Positions 48,770-59,144 are shown, counted from the stretch's first letter. The stretch: DNA of 64,000 nucleotides from Puniceicoccales bacterium (GCA_031269335.1 JAISZI010000040.1:39861-103860), one strand, 5' to 3'. A program made the numbers and translations. Notes: generated from the sequence alone by a model not told the origin.

Positions 48770-49531
48770 TTATCTTACAATTTCAATCCATGAATCATCA
48801 ACCTTCAAGGTGTTCAAAACCTGTTCTTGATTCAATGCTTCCGGTTTTCGGATACGCAGTTTCAAGCGTTCTGTCGGCACTTCTTCGATGATCGTGAACT
48901 GCGAACCGTGCGGTTGCCACGTGAACACATGACGATTGTTTTCGTTTAACAATCCTTCAAGATTATCATTGTCATTCCATTGCCAGATATAGTTTTCTTT
49001 TTGATAAAAAATGGTTTCGGTCTCAAAAACAGACACCTCCGCAAGCCCGTCGCCTTTTAACAATACAACCGTGCGCAAAGTGGGAAATTTCTTGCGAACA
49101 TCCGCGACATGCTGATTCCAAATGCTTAAAATCTTTTCGCCTAATTCTTCAGGGTTCTGGGTTCTGATGTCATCATCGCCAAACGAATAAATAGTTGAGT
49201 TTCTGCCTGAAACAAGACGAACGCTTTTGGCTGCGAACGGCTTTTTATTTTTCACTGTTTTGGCACCCCTAGCCATGCCTTGATGGGTGATATCATCTAA
49301 TCCGACATTGGAAGGCGCCCATTGCGCACCAATGCACCGAGCGAAAATTTCCTCCCAATCCGCCCCCTCCAAGCGTGCACTTTCCCCCCGGGTTGCAAGA
49401 AGGTAAATTAATTCTCGCCCGAGTGCATACGGGAATGTTTCTGGAAAATGATTCAGACGGTAGAGCGGCTGTGTTTTGTCGGCAGTCCGCAAACGTGGAT
49501 GTAGATTATTGTTCATGGTTATTGTCTCCAA
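48770..49531 (-). CDS. Predicted type II restriction endonuclease, partner of the C5-MTase
   Basis: Start overlaps the MTase 3' end; GLDDITHQGMARGAKTVKNKKPF resembles a D-x(n)-xAK nuclease motif; isolated MTase neighbour. Start could be 49516 (MNNN). Confidence 0.65.
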   Translation of the reverse strand: METITMNNNLHPRLRTADKTQPLYRLNHFPETFPYALGRELIYLLATRGESARLEGADWEEIFARCIGAQWAPSNVGLDDITHQGMARGAKTVKNKKPFAAKSVRLVSGRNSTIYSFGDDDIRTQNPEELGEKILSIWNQHVADVRKKFPTLRTVVLLKGDGLAEVSVFETETIFYQKENYIWQWNDNDNLEGLLNENNRHVFTWQPHGSQFTIIEEVPTERLKLRIRKPEALNQEQVLNTLKVDDSWIEIVR

Positions 49532-50747
49532 AGAGGGCTTGTATCATTTTTTGCGCAACCGCACGTATTACAGGAACCGCAACGCTATTGCCAGTTTGAT
49601 GTTTAATTTGACTGTAGTTAACGACGATTTTGAAATCATCTGGAAACCCTTGTATTCTCAAAAGTTCTCGTTCTGTTGGACGGCGTTCGTCATTGACTAA
49701 AATATAGTTAGCCGATGCCCCGGCACGCAAGGCGCATGAAAAAGAGTGTGGCGTAATTGTCCCTGCCACGTTCTCATGTGAAATATAAGGTTTTGGATAA
49801 TCAGGGGTTTTAAGTCGTTTCAATCGACTCTCTCGAATTTCCTTACGAACGAACAACCGTCTGTCAATGGTTCCTTCTTTTTCAAGGATGTCATTTAATT
49901 TTACCCGTTCTTGCGGGGGAATCGGTGCAGGAAATTCAAAATTAACTGGTTCGCGAAAACCACAAATAATAATTCGCTCGCGTTTTTGTGGAACTCCGTA
50001 ATCAAGTGCATTGAGAACTTTGTAAAACACATGATACCCCGCTTCTTTTAAGTGGAATAGAACAACCTTAATCGTCTTTCCCTTGTCGTGTGCTGTTAGA
50101 TTCCTAACGTTTTCTAACATAAAAGCACGTGGTTTCTTTTCTTTCAAAATCTTCTCAATAGTAAAAAACAAGATTCCTTGCGTTTCATGCTCAAATCCTT
50201 CTTTGTCTCCAATAATTGAAAATGGCTGACAAGGGAAACCAGCCAGGAGAATATCAGAGTCGGGAATGGAACTTGCTGGGATTTTTGTCATATCACCAAA
50301 TGGCACTTCTCCAAAGTTGGCCTCGTAAGTTTTTGCGGCATCCTTGTCCCATTCCGATGAAAAAACACACTTGCCGCCGAGGGACTGAAAACCAAGTCGG
50401 ATTCCACCAATGCCTGCAAATAGGTCAATGAAGGTGAACTTTGGGTGTTCTGTGGGGGGGAACGGCACTTCAAAAATTTCAGGGAACAGGGTGTCGTATC
50501 GCGTCTCTTCGTGAAGTAGGTTCGAGTTTAACGTGAGGGTGTTGAATATCTCGGGGGGTAATACTTGTGCCGCCTTTTCCTCGTAATTTTTTTCCGCTGG
50601 TGTGCCGAGAGAGTGAAGCCAATGCGAGATGAATGCCTTGTGGTCGTCGTCTTGCGTGATATCGTTTAAGTGAATGGTGCCTGGCTCTTTGTAGGGAATA
50701 GCTCGCATTCTTAAACGCGCAGAAATTCTTTGGACTTGGTTCCTCAT
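49506..50747 (-). CDS. DNA (cytosine-5-)-methyltransferase, Dcm-like with N-terminal extension
   Basis: FIDLFAGIGGIRLGFQSLGGKCVFSSEWDK, LLAGFPCQPFSIIGDKEGF, FMLENVRNL, RPTERELLRIQGFPDDFKI, QTGNSVAVPVIRAVA. Confidence 0.96.
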   Translation of the reverse strand: MRNQVQRISARLRMRAIPYKEPGTIHLNDITQDDDHKAFISHWLHSLGTPAEKNYEEKAAQVLPPEIFNTLTLNSNLLHEETRYDTLFPEIFEVPFPPTEHPKFTFIDLFAGIGGIRLGFQSLGGKCVFSSEWDKDAAKTYEANFGEVPFGDMTKIPASSIPDSDILLAGFPCQPFSIIGDKEGFEHETQGILFFTIEKILKEKKPRAFMLENVRNLTAHDKGKTIKVVLFHLKEAGYHVFYKVLNALDYGVPQKRERIIICGFREPVNFEFPAPIPPQERVKLNDILEKEGTIDRRLFVRKEIRESRLKRLKTPDYPKPYISHENVAGTITPHSFSCALRAGASANYILVNDERRPTERELLRIQGFPDDFKIVVNYSQIKHQTGNSVAVPVIRAVAQKMIQALFGDNNHEQ

Positions 50748-51097
50748 GGTTGTTTTGGAAGGTATTCATAGCTATGGCTGAGTCGTAGTCGATGGCAAAG
50801 GACGAATTTGTGTCTCAATTTGGGCGGTGTCGGCGGCGATCTACTTAAGTGCTTCACGGATAACGAGTTTGACGGAATTACGGGCATCGGCTGGGACGCG
50901 AGCGGGAAGGGAGAGAGGGACAGCGCGGACATTTGCAATGTGCTCAATGTATTCGCGGGCGGCTACTTCGCGGCGGGTTCGAGGATTATCGGCGAGGCGA
51001 CTCAGGCGGTGAACGCCGTCCAGCCGGAGATGCTCGCGAAAAGGGCGGCAATCATTGAACCGACGCTGGCGGCGCGCCCGCACGCTTCAGCGGGAGA

Positions 51098-53212
51098 TCA
51101 GGCGTTGTAGGTTTGACTCGGGTATTTGCCTCTTTTGCCGGCGCCTACTCGCATTACTTTTTTCAATGCTGTCAGGTATTTTTGGTTTTCCCAAACGTCT
51201 CGTGGGAGGGCGTTGCGATGGGCAGCTACGGCGGCGGCGATGCCCACGACTTCGCCAAACATTCCGCAGGTGCGCATGACGCGTGTCGTGCCTAATGCGA
51301 CGTGGGTGACGCTTATATTACGACCTGCCATGAAAAGGTTTGCGACGTCGCGTGAGCACAGGCAGCGATAGGGGACGGGGTAGGGATCGACATGTTTGTT
51401 GGTGCAAATGCTCTTAAATTCGCGTCCTGCGAAATGTCGCGTATTGGCGGGGTCGGGATAGTGTAAGTCTATTGACCATGTCGTTGAAGCTGTGGCGTCG
51501 GGGTAAATTTCAAAATCGAGCACATCTTGTTCGCGCAGTGTGAAATCGCCGATAAGGCGGCGGCTCTCCCGTTTGCCTGCGACGAACGCGACCCAGTCGA
51601 GAGAACGTCGGCCGAACTCGCGTTGCCACGTGCTGTGGTTTTTCAAAAACGACCAGTTTGCGTAAACCACTGCCATTCCGTAGTCGCGGATTTGTTCGGC
51701 GTCGGCGACTTGGTCGCGGTTCATTCCGGTTTCCCATGTCCATTCGCCCATTCGGACGCGTTGTGCGCTGGCGGCGTTGAATTTTGCCGCATAGGCAAAT
51801 TCTGGGAAGGTCGTTGTTTTTTTGTCATCCCGTGAATACCATTGGATAGATGCGCCCATTACGGCTTTGTCCGCCTGTTTCGGCGCCGATGGTTCCCCGA
51901 ACTCCGCTTTTCCCTCGCGTCCCACGCGAAATTTTGCCCCCGCCAAGACACCCAGTGCTGCGTCGCCCGTGCAATCGGCGAACAATGTCGCTGTCAATTT
52001 CACCTCGCCTCCGCCGACGACATCGTGGGCAATCACCGATTTTATGAGCCGCTTCTCCTTGCCGTTTTTTTGTGCCGCGGGTGCTGCTTCCGTTTTCACT
52101 TTGACGGCGACGACGCGGTGGTTGAGGAGAAGGCGGATGCGTTTTTCCGCGTTCACGACAGCGAGTTTTTTGGCGTCTTCATAATAATCAGCCGGCTGTG
52201 CATTCCCCCCGCGAACGGCGCCAAATTCACGGATTAAGTTACCCAGCTGCGGGTAAAGACCCAAGCCGATTTTGCCGCCGAGATGGACGCGGACTTCGCT
52301 GCTATTATTGCCCCCCAGTATGGGTCTATCGTGCACTAATGCCACCTGTAACCCCAATCGTGCGGCGGCTAATGCTGCGCATATTCCTGCAATGCCTCCG
52401 CCTGCTACGACCAGATCAAACTTTTCTGACTTTGCGTTTGTCGCCTTGTTCTTTTTTTTGGTGTCGCTGGCTGTGGCAAAGACTTCTGTCGGTTCTACGC
52501 CCTGCAACCCTAATGCGTGTTTGCGAAATTTTTGGAATAAAGCGGCTGCATCCTGCGCCGGTGCGCCGTCTGACACATCCGGCGGCACTACCTCGTCCTT
52601 TTTTTCCGTTTCTACCGGAGCGAAGAACAAGGCTGCGCACCGTCCGTCGAATCCCGTTAAATCGTGCAAACGCAGTTCTACTGCCGAGGCATCGGTTATC
52701 TGGATTATTCCGGCTTCTTGCCAAAGCCAGCGTTCGCCGGTTGTGCCTAAAATTGTCTGACCGCCCTTTTCTGCAGTAACTGCCGCGCCATTGACGAGTA
52801 GTTCGAAACGCCCCGGTCCCGGTTCGCGGTCCCACGGCGAGGTCCAATTGTAAGTTCTGACCCAGACGCGGAAACGCCCTGTTGCCGGGAAGCGTGCGAC
52901 TGTTACGGCATCGGCTACTGGCACGCCTATCCCGTGTGCCAACAAATAGACGGCTCCCGTTTGATCTAAAAATTGTGCGTCCAGTGCCCAGCCGCCCGCC
53001 AGAAGGGGAGAACCTTCCTTGTTCTTAACATTGTTCAAAAAGCGTGCCGCATCGACGAACAAGCATCGGCGCAGTGCTTCGCTTGTCGGCAGCTTTGCCG
53101 GTGGCGTTGAGGTCGCCGTCAGTGCCGTCGCTATGCGCGGCGTTACAGCGGTCAAAAAGGAGAAGGCGCCGGCGGTGGCGGTTTTGGAGAAGAACGTGCG
53201 TCGAGTAAGCAT
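51098..53212 (-). CDS. FAD-dependent oxidoreductase, Tat-type exported (GlcNAc-binding/heparinase-associated style)
   Basis: MLTRRTFFSKTATAGAF signal; FDLVVAGGGIAGICAALAAARLGLQVALVHDRPILGGNNSSEVRVHLGG. Confidence 0.88.
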   Translation of the reverse strand: MLTRRTFFSKTATAGAFSFLTAVTPRIATALTATSTPPAKLPTSEALRRCLFVDAARFLNNVKNKEGSPLLAGGWALDAQFLDQTGAVYLLAHGIGVPVADAVTVARFPATGRFRVWVRTYNWTSPWDREPGPGRFELLVNGAAVTAEKGGQTILGTTGERWLWQEAGIIQITDASAVELRLHDLTGFDGRCAALFFAPVETEKKDEVVPPDVSDGAPAQDAAALFQKFRKHALGLQGVEPTEVFATASDTKKKNKATNAKSEKFDLVVAGGGIAGICAALAAARLGLQVALVHDRPILGGNNSSEVRVHLGGKIGLGLYPQLGNLIREFGAVRGGNAQPADYYEDAKKLAVVNAEKRIRLLLNHRVVAVKVKTEAAPAAQKNGKEKRLIKSVIAHDVVGGGEVKLTATLFADCTGDAALGVLAGAKFRVGREGKAEFGEPSAPKQADKAVMGASIQWYSRDDKKTTTFPEFAYAAKFNAASAQRVRMGEWTWETGMNRDQVADAEQIRDYGMAVVYANWSFLKNHSTWQREFGRRSLDWVAFVAGKRESRRLIGDFTLREQDVLDFEIYPDATASTTWSIDLHYPDPANTRHFAGREFKSICTNKHVDPYPVPYRCLCSRDVANLFMAGRNISVTHVALGTTRVMRTCGMFGEVVGIAAAVAAHRNALPRDVWENQKYLTALKKVMRVGAGKRGKYPSQTYNA

Positions 53213-53337
53213 GGTGCTTTCTGGACACCCCGGCAGCGCAAAAGTTCGCATTTTCAATGCCAGAGGGGCGTCTCGTCCCCTCCGCCGGCACGGCAGCATT
53301 TGCCGCCGTGCATCGCCCAAAAGAACGGCAGTGAAAT

Positions 53338-56300
53338 TTACTTGGACTTCAGGTCGAAGTCGCCGGTGCCGTTGAGATCGCCAGTGGTGAGGGCACCTGC
53401 GTTGTTAACGCCATCGTATTCGCCGAGGAGGGTATAAGAACCGCTGGTTTTCGAGTCGAAATAGAGGAGGAGGACACCCGTTTCGACGCGAGCTTCGGTT
53501 CCATCGGTGTAGGTGATGGCATAGGAGAGGCGAGCGGTCTTTGCGCCGGTGCGTTCGTAGGTGTAAACGCCGTTGGGAAGTTTTTGGGCGGAGAGGATTT
53601 CGATGATGCTGTCGTCCGGTTGTTCGGAGTCCGGTTGCTTGGAGTCGTTGAGCGTTCCGGCAAGCACGATGCGCAGACCTTGGACAAGGGCGGCAGGAGC
53701 GTAGGTGACCTCGCCTGTCGCGTTGGCAGCCGCGGCGTTTTCTATCGAAGCGAGGGCGGCTCCCGACAGGGAGAAAGAACCCGTTTTGAGCGGAGTGGCA
53801 CTGGCGGTCGAGGCGTCAGAAGACGTCGGCGCCGCCGAATCCACGGTGGCGGTAACGATGGAAAGGTTCCCATCTTGAATCTGAATCATCACGCCTCGTG
53901 ACGTATTGAGCGAATCCACGGAGCCATTAAAGAAGGAAAGGCTCCCGGTGCCCGTCGTGGTGACCGTCTTGGACACCTGAGTAGCGGTGGAAGAAACGCT
54001 CACGGTGACCGGAGTAGAAGAGATGGGTCTGCCGGCGGGGTTGTTTATTACGACGTGGTAGTCGCCGGCGTCGGCGTTGGTGACGTTGTTGAAAACGAGG
54101 GTATTCAGAACGGCTTTGGGGAGGAGATTGCCGTTTTTATACCACTGGTAAGTGAGTTGGGCGGCACCTGCGGCAGTAACGGAGAGTGAGGCGGAACTTC
54201 CAACGTGCAGCTCCAGGCTTTTTGGCGGGACGATAATGCTCGGCGGGGCGATGACATTGATGGAGATGGTCCTGCTCTTGGCTTCGCCGGCGGCATTGGA
54301 GACGGTAACGGCATATTCGACGTTACGGGTGACGCTTTCGGCGACGTAGGTGTTGGCGTTGGGAGCGTCGTAGATGGGTTTGCCGTCGAGGAACCAGGTG
54401 TAAGTGAACGGTTCTGTGCCGCCTTGCACGTCAACGAAGAAGGTGACCTTATCGCCTGCGACAATGGTTTTGGCGGTGGAAGTGTTTCCTTTAATTCTGT
54501 TTAACACTTGGAACAGCGGGGAGCGTTCGACCGTGATAAAGTCGGCGGTTTCGGTGAAGCTCCTGATAACCGGTGCGCCGATGATTTTCACGCGTGCTAT
54601 TTCGCCCAGTGCTTCACTCGCGCCGTTGCTCACGCGGACGCTGTAGAGACCCGTGGATTGCGCGAGGTAAGTGGCACTCGTTGCACCGTCGATGTTGACA
54701 CCGTCGAGGAGCCATTGGTAGCGGAGCGAAGCAGTAAGCGGGGTCACTTCGACAGAGAGAAGGACGCCCTCACCGGAAATGCCCTCGACTTCGCCTCGCG
54801 GGGCGGTGAGGATGACAAGTTCTTCCACGGCAACAAGTTTTGTCTCGCCGCCGGAAATAGTGTTGGGACCGCTGGTGATGGTGACGGAATAAGTCCCGAT
54901 CTTGCTCTCTGTGATGTCATTAACCGTGTAGGTCTCATTGGTCGCGCCGGAAATGGGGTTGCCGTTGAAGAACCACTGATAGGAAGGCGGCGGGTTGCCC
55001 GTGGATTGCACGGAGAGGACGACGGATTTGCCGATGCCGACTTCGGTCACAGCGGGGAGAGGGGTGGTGACCTGCGGTTTCGAGGGCGTTTGCACAACGA
55101 GCGTCGTGGGAGAGCTTTCGACTGTGCCGGTGGAATTGGTGACACTCACCGTGTATGTTCCCGCATCTTGGGTCGTGAGGGTCGAAATCGTGTAGCGGGA
55201 GGATTCCGCTCCGGCAATGGCTGTGCCGTCTTTTTTCCACTGATAAGTGAGCGGCGAGGACGAAGCCGAAGACGCGCTTACGGAGAGGGTAACTGAGCCG
55301 CCCACCCACGCGACATCGGGGGCGACAGGGTCGCGGAGAATGGTCGGGGCACCGCTGGCGAGACGCACGCTGAGGGAAACCGGCACGGAAGTAACGGAAC
55401 CGGCGATATTGCTTACGACAACGTCATAGACCCCGGACTGAGTGGTTTTGACATTGGCGAGGGAAAGTGTCGCATTGCCTTCACCCGCAAGGATATCGCC
55501 GTTGCGACGCCACTGGTAAGTGAGAGGCGAGTCGCTCGCGACGGTGATGCTGAAGGAAGCATTTTCGCCCTCCTCAACATCTTGCGGAACCGGCTGGCGC
55601 GTGATGACCGGAGCGTTTTGCAAAGAGAGCGTGACCTGCACGGAAGTGGCAGAACCGACGATGTTCGTTACGACAACGTCGTAAGCACCGACATGGGCGG
55701 CGGTTGTGTGCTCAATCGTGTAGGAAGAATCGGTTGCTCCGGAAATGTTATTGCCGTTGAAGCGCCACTGGTAAGTGGGCACCGGGGCACCCGTCGCGCT
55801 GACCGAGAAGATGACTTTGTCTCCGGCAGTGACCGTCTTTGAGACAGGTTGCAATTGGATAACCGGGGCGGTGCGCTGGACGGCCGGGGTGATGGTGAAG
55901 CGGGCACTCACTTGGTTGCTGGGCGTGTGTTCCGGCAGATAGGCACGGGCGGAGACCGTGGCAGAAGCTGTCAGGCGGAACGGCACTTCGTAGCGCGTGG
56001 ATGTTTCGGTGACATCGCTTCCGTCGGTGGTGTAACGCACTTCGGCGAAGGGCGCGGCACCGGAGAGTGTTATTTCGACGAACTCGGAGTGCGTGCCGCC
56101 GTTGGGGGAGATGACGGGCGAGCTGGTTATCGGGAGGGTCGGCACGGTGGTGAGGGTGTTTTTGTCGGTGGTGGTGCCATCGCCAAGCTGACCGTAGCTA
56201 TTTGCGCCAACGCTCAAATGGGTGCCGTTCGTGAGCGTGACGATGGTGTGCGCTCGCCCCGCAGAAACTGCCTTGGCACCTGTGGTGACAAGGACTGGGG

Positions 56301-59061
56301 CGGTGCTGTAGGGAGAAGGAGTTTGACCAAGCTGACCGAAGGTATTGCTACCTGCCGCCCAGAGTTCTCCGCCGCCTGTGACGTAGGCAGTGTGGAAGTC
56401 TCCGGCTGCGATGGCTTTGACTCCCGATGCGATGAGGGTGGGTTCCTTTGCGCTCTTAAAGTCGGCAGGGTCTTTTCCGAGCTGACCGAGCGCGTTGCTG
56501 CCCATGCCGTAGAGGTCGCCGTTGGCAGTCAGATACAAGCTGTGTGCGTCGCCCGCAGCGACGGCGATGACGTTTGATGCGATTTTTTGGGGAGTGTTGC
56601 GGTTGGCGATACTTCCGTCACCGAGCTGACCGTCATCATTGCGTCCCACGGCGTAGAGGTCGCCGTCGCCCTTTACGTAGAGGCTGTGGAAGGCGCCGGC
56701 AGCGGCGAAGAGCACGTTATCTGCGACGAAGACCGGGGTCAACTTGCTCGCTATCGTGCCGTCGCCGAGCTGACCGTAATTGTTGCGCCCTGTGGCGTTG
56801 AGGCGTCCGTCGAGTGTGACGAAGAGCGAGTGGTAACCTCCGGCGGAGGCGAGGAGGATGTTATCTGCGATTTGTTGTGGGACAGTGCGGGAGGAGGTCG
56901 TGCCGTCGCCGAGTTGACCGTAATCATTGCGCCCCATGCCCCACAAAGCGTTGGCGGTGGTGACGTAGAGCGTGTGGTCTTGGGAAGAATCTACGGAAGA
57001 GACATCGTAAGCGATTATGACCGGGCTAATTTCGTCTTTTTTGGAGCCGGTGCCGAGTTGACCAAAGAAGTTGCGTCCCGCTGCGGAGAGCACGCCCTTG
57101 CCATTTACAAAGAGGCTGTGTGAATCCCCTGCGGCGATTTGGGAACCGTGTTCGCCGCGCGCCACGGCGGCGGTGGTGATGCGGAACCCTGCGCTGGTTT
57201 GTGCGCTTGGGATGTAGTCCACGTCAAAGCCCTGTACCTTCACCGTGAAAAAGCTCTCCGCGTCGTTGCTGACTAAGTTGAACGGTCCCGTGTAGCGCGT
57301 AGCATTCGCGCTTGGGACTTCCACTCCGTAACTATTTAGGACGGAAACGTCTGAGCCGTCTGTGGTGTAGTAGAGATAGGCACGGGTTGTGTCGGAATCG
57401 AGTTTAACGGAAACAGAATTGACGTAGGTGCCGCCCCCTGGGGTTATTCGTGGTGTGGCAACGGGAATGGGGGAGACTTTTACCACGACTTCGCGCACAT
57501 CGCTTGGGGTGTGACCTTCACGCCAGGAGCGGGCACGCACGCGAGTCGAGCGGGTGACAATGAATGGGGCTTCGTAGAGCGGGGATTCTTCGGTAACGCT
57601 GCTGCTGTCTATCGTGTAACGGAGGACATCGGTCGGGAGTATTTTGGAAATGGTGACGGTCGGGGGACCGATGTAAGTGAGACCGTCTCCGCCTTCGTCT
57701 TCCGGGAGAAGGTCACCCGTGATCGTGATGATGGGGCGGTCTGCGACAGGGAGTTCCAACACTTCATAAGCGCTTGTTGCTTCGGCGGTTGGGTTATGTT
57801 TGGATTTATAGCCACGGGCTTTGAGGGTGCTGCTGCGTTTGAGGGTAATCGGTCTGGTATAGGTGGGGGATTCTTCGGTGACCTCGCTCCCGTTGTTTGT
57901 GTAGCGGATTGTGGCGTCTGGTGTGGTCGTGGAGATTTCTACGACTACGGAATTTTCGTAAGTTCCGCCTTCTGGGGTGAAAGTGATTGGTGCAACGGTA
58001 TTTGGGTAGGTGATATTAAAAACTGCGGTGGCGATGAAGCTGGGGATGGCACCGGATTTGAAGGCACGTGCCTTGATTGTTTTTGAAAGGCGCAAGACGA
58101 ACGGTTCCGAATAAATGGGAGAAGCCTCGGTGACGTCGGAGCCGTCCTGCGTAAAGCGGATGGTTGCACCCTCGGTTCCGCAGGTGATGGTGATGGTTTG
58201 TTCGTCGGAGAAATTACCACCGCCGGGAGAGATGACGGGAGTCGCTACCCCCGGCTTATAGGCACGGTATTTGACGAGGATTGGGAGGGTCTGGTTGATC
58301 GTTTTAACATTATCGGCGGCGTTTGGCTCTCCTTCTGCGACACCTGTGGCGTGACCGTTGTAGCTGACCTCGGGATTGGAAAAATGGTCGATGCGGACAG
58401 GGAAGGTTTCGTTCGGGTAAGCCATAACGGTACAGTAGTTGCTTCCGGGCATCCGGTAGCCAAAGGAATACGCGAAAATACCTGAACCATCGTTCTGCTC
58501 GCGGGCGTGCGCACAGCCTTGGTTGTGCCCTATCTCGTGAGCAAATGACCAGCCAACGTCCGGACCGATGACGGAAAATGCCCAATCTGGTTCGCCATTC
58601 ATTGTAGTAAGTATATACCCACGACCGGAGGCTTCGGCGTCGGAAGCCCGCATGAGGCAGACGACGTCGGCACCCGTCTCGTTTCGCCATCCGTGGACTT
58701 CATCCATGAGGTTATCATTTGTTCGCTGTAAAGCGGCAATGTCTTCCCGGAAGGTTGATGCTTCGTTGTATTCGACTCTGCGGACACCCACGAGGCGCAT
58801 TTTGCCGGTAATCTTGCTGTTTTCGTAAATTTTGTTCGCCTTTGCTATTTCTGAATTGGCGCGGGATTTCATGCCATCTGCGCCACTGAAACGTCTCTCC
58901 GTGGCAGGGGTATAGACGAAAAGAACGTCGAGCGTTCGGTCTTCACCGACGTCAGCGGCGGCGGCTTCTTTTGGCGAGAAAGTTGCGGCTGCCAAGAGGG
59001 CGAGCACCGTCGTGGCGCATGTTTTGAAGATGGAAAAGCGAGAGAGACGAATGAAGTCCAT
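53338..59061 (-). CDS. Giant secreted multidomain protein: metzincin protease + chitobiase-C-like repeats + seven RCC1 blades + Ig-like domains
   Basis: Signal peptide MDFIRLSRFSIFKTCATTVLALLAAATFSPKEAAA; HEIGHNQGCAH and Met-turn CTVMAYP; repeated TPVISPGGGxF...TDGSDVTExSPxYxxPF; GRNxxGQLG x7; repeated PxIxxQPVxxxVxxGxxxxFSVxAxxxxPxTYQWxxNGxxI. Confidence 0.9.
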   Translation of the reverse strand: MDFIRLSRFSIFKTCATTVLALLAAATFSPKEAAAADVGEDRTLDVLFVYTPATERRFSGADGMKSRANSEIAKANKIYENSKITGKMRLVGVRRVEYNEASTFREDIAALQRTNDNLMDEVHGWRNETGADVVCLMRASDAEASGRGYILTTMNGEPDWAFSVIGPDVGWSFAHEIGHNQGCAHAREQNDGSGIFAYSFGYRMPGSNYCTVMAYPNETFPVRIDHFSNPEVSYNGHATGVAEGEPNAADNVKTINQTLPILVKYRAYKPGVATPVISPGGGNFSDEQTITITCGTEGATIRFTQDGSDVTEASPIYSEPFVLRLSKTIKARAFKSGAIPSFIATAVFNITYPNTVAPITFTPEGGTYENSVVVEISTTTPDATIRYTNNGSEVTEESPTYTRPITLKRSSTLKARGYKSKHNPTAEATSAYEVLELPVADRPIITITGDLLPEDEGGDGLTYIGPPTVTISKILPTDVLRYTIDSSSVTEESPLYEAPFIVTRSTRVRARSWREGHTPSDVREVVVKVSPIPVATPRITPGGGTYVNSVSVKLDSDTTRAYLYYTTDGSDVSVLNSYGVEVPSANATRYTGPFNLVSNDAESFFTVKVQGFDVDYIPSAQTSAGFRITTAAVARGEHGSQIAAGDSHSLFVNGKGVLSAAGRNFFGQLGTGSKKDEISPVIIAYDVSSVDSSQDHTLYVTTANALWGMGRNDYGQLGDGTTSSRTVPQQIADNILLASAGGYHSLFVTLDGRLNATGRNNYGQLGDGTIASKLTPVFVADNVLFAAAGAFHSLYVKGDGDLYAVGRNDDGQLGDGSIANRNTPQKIASNVIAVAAGDAHSLYLTANGDLYGMGSNALGQLGKDPADFKSAKEPTLIASGVKAIAAGDFHTAYVTGGGELWAAGSNTFGQLGQTPSPYSTAPVLVTTGAKAVSAGRAHTIVTLTNGTHLSVGANSYGQLGDGTTTDKNTLTTVPTLPITSSPVISPNGGTHSEFVEITLSGAAPFAEVRYTTDGSDVTETSTRYEVPFRLTASATVSARAYLPEHTPSNQVSARFTITPAVQRTAPVIQLQPVSKTVTAGDKVIFSVSATGAPVPTYQWRFNGNNISGATDSSYTIEHTTAAHVGAYDVVVTNIVGSATSVQVTLSLQNAPVITRQPVPQDVEEGENASFSITVASDSPLTYQWRRNGDILAGEGNATLSLANVKTTQSGVYDVVVSNIAGSVTSVPVSLSVRLASGAPTILRDPVAPDVAWVGGSVTLSVSASSASSSPLTYQWKKDGTAIAGAESSRYTISTLTTQDAGTYTVSVTNSTGTVESSPTTLVVQTPSKPQVTTPLPAVTEVGIGKSVVLSVQSTGNPPPSYQWFFNGNPISGATNETYTVNDITESKIGTYSVTITSGPNTISGGETKLVAVEELVILTAPRGEVEGISGEGVLLSVEVTPLTASLRYQWLLDGVNIDGATSATYLAQSTGLYSVRVSNGASEALGEIARVKIIGAPVIRSFTETADFITVERSPLFQVLNRIKGNTSTAKTIVAGDKVTFFVDVQGGTEPFTYTWFLDGKPIYDAPNANTYVAESVTRNVEYAVTVSNAAGEAKSRTISINVIAPPSIIVPPKSLELHVGSSASLSVTAAGAAQLTYQWYKNGNLLPKAVLNTLVFNNVTNADAGDYHVVINNPAGRPISSTPVTVSVSSTATQVSKTVTTTGTGSLSFFNGSVDSLNTSRGVMIQIQDGNLSIVTATVDSAAPTSSDASTASATPLKTGSFSLSGAALASIENAAAANATGEVTYAPAALVQGLRIVLAGTLNDSKQPDSEQPDDSIIEILSAQKLPNGVYTYERTGAKTARLSYAITYTDGTEARVETGVLLLYFDSKTSGSYTLLGEYDGVNNAGALTTGDLNGTGDFDLKSK

Positions 59062-59144
59062 TGGAAGAAAAAGGCGGAAGTTAAAGGAGGAAAGGAGGGC
59101 GGGATGGAATGCAGAGCGGAGGAAAAGGAAAGACAATTACGCGT

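Noticed and set aside
53900-58300. Possible CRISPR-like or tandem DNA repeats
   Set aside because: Repeated strings (CCACTGGTAAGTGAG, CCGAGCTGACCGTA) are degenerate codons of Ig and RCC1 domains, not spaced identical repeats. No CRISPR array found.
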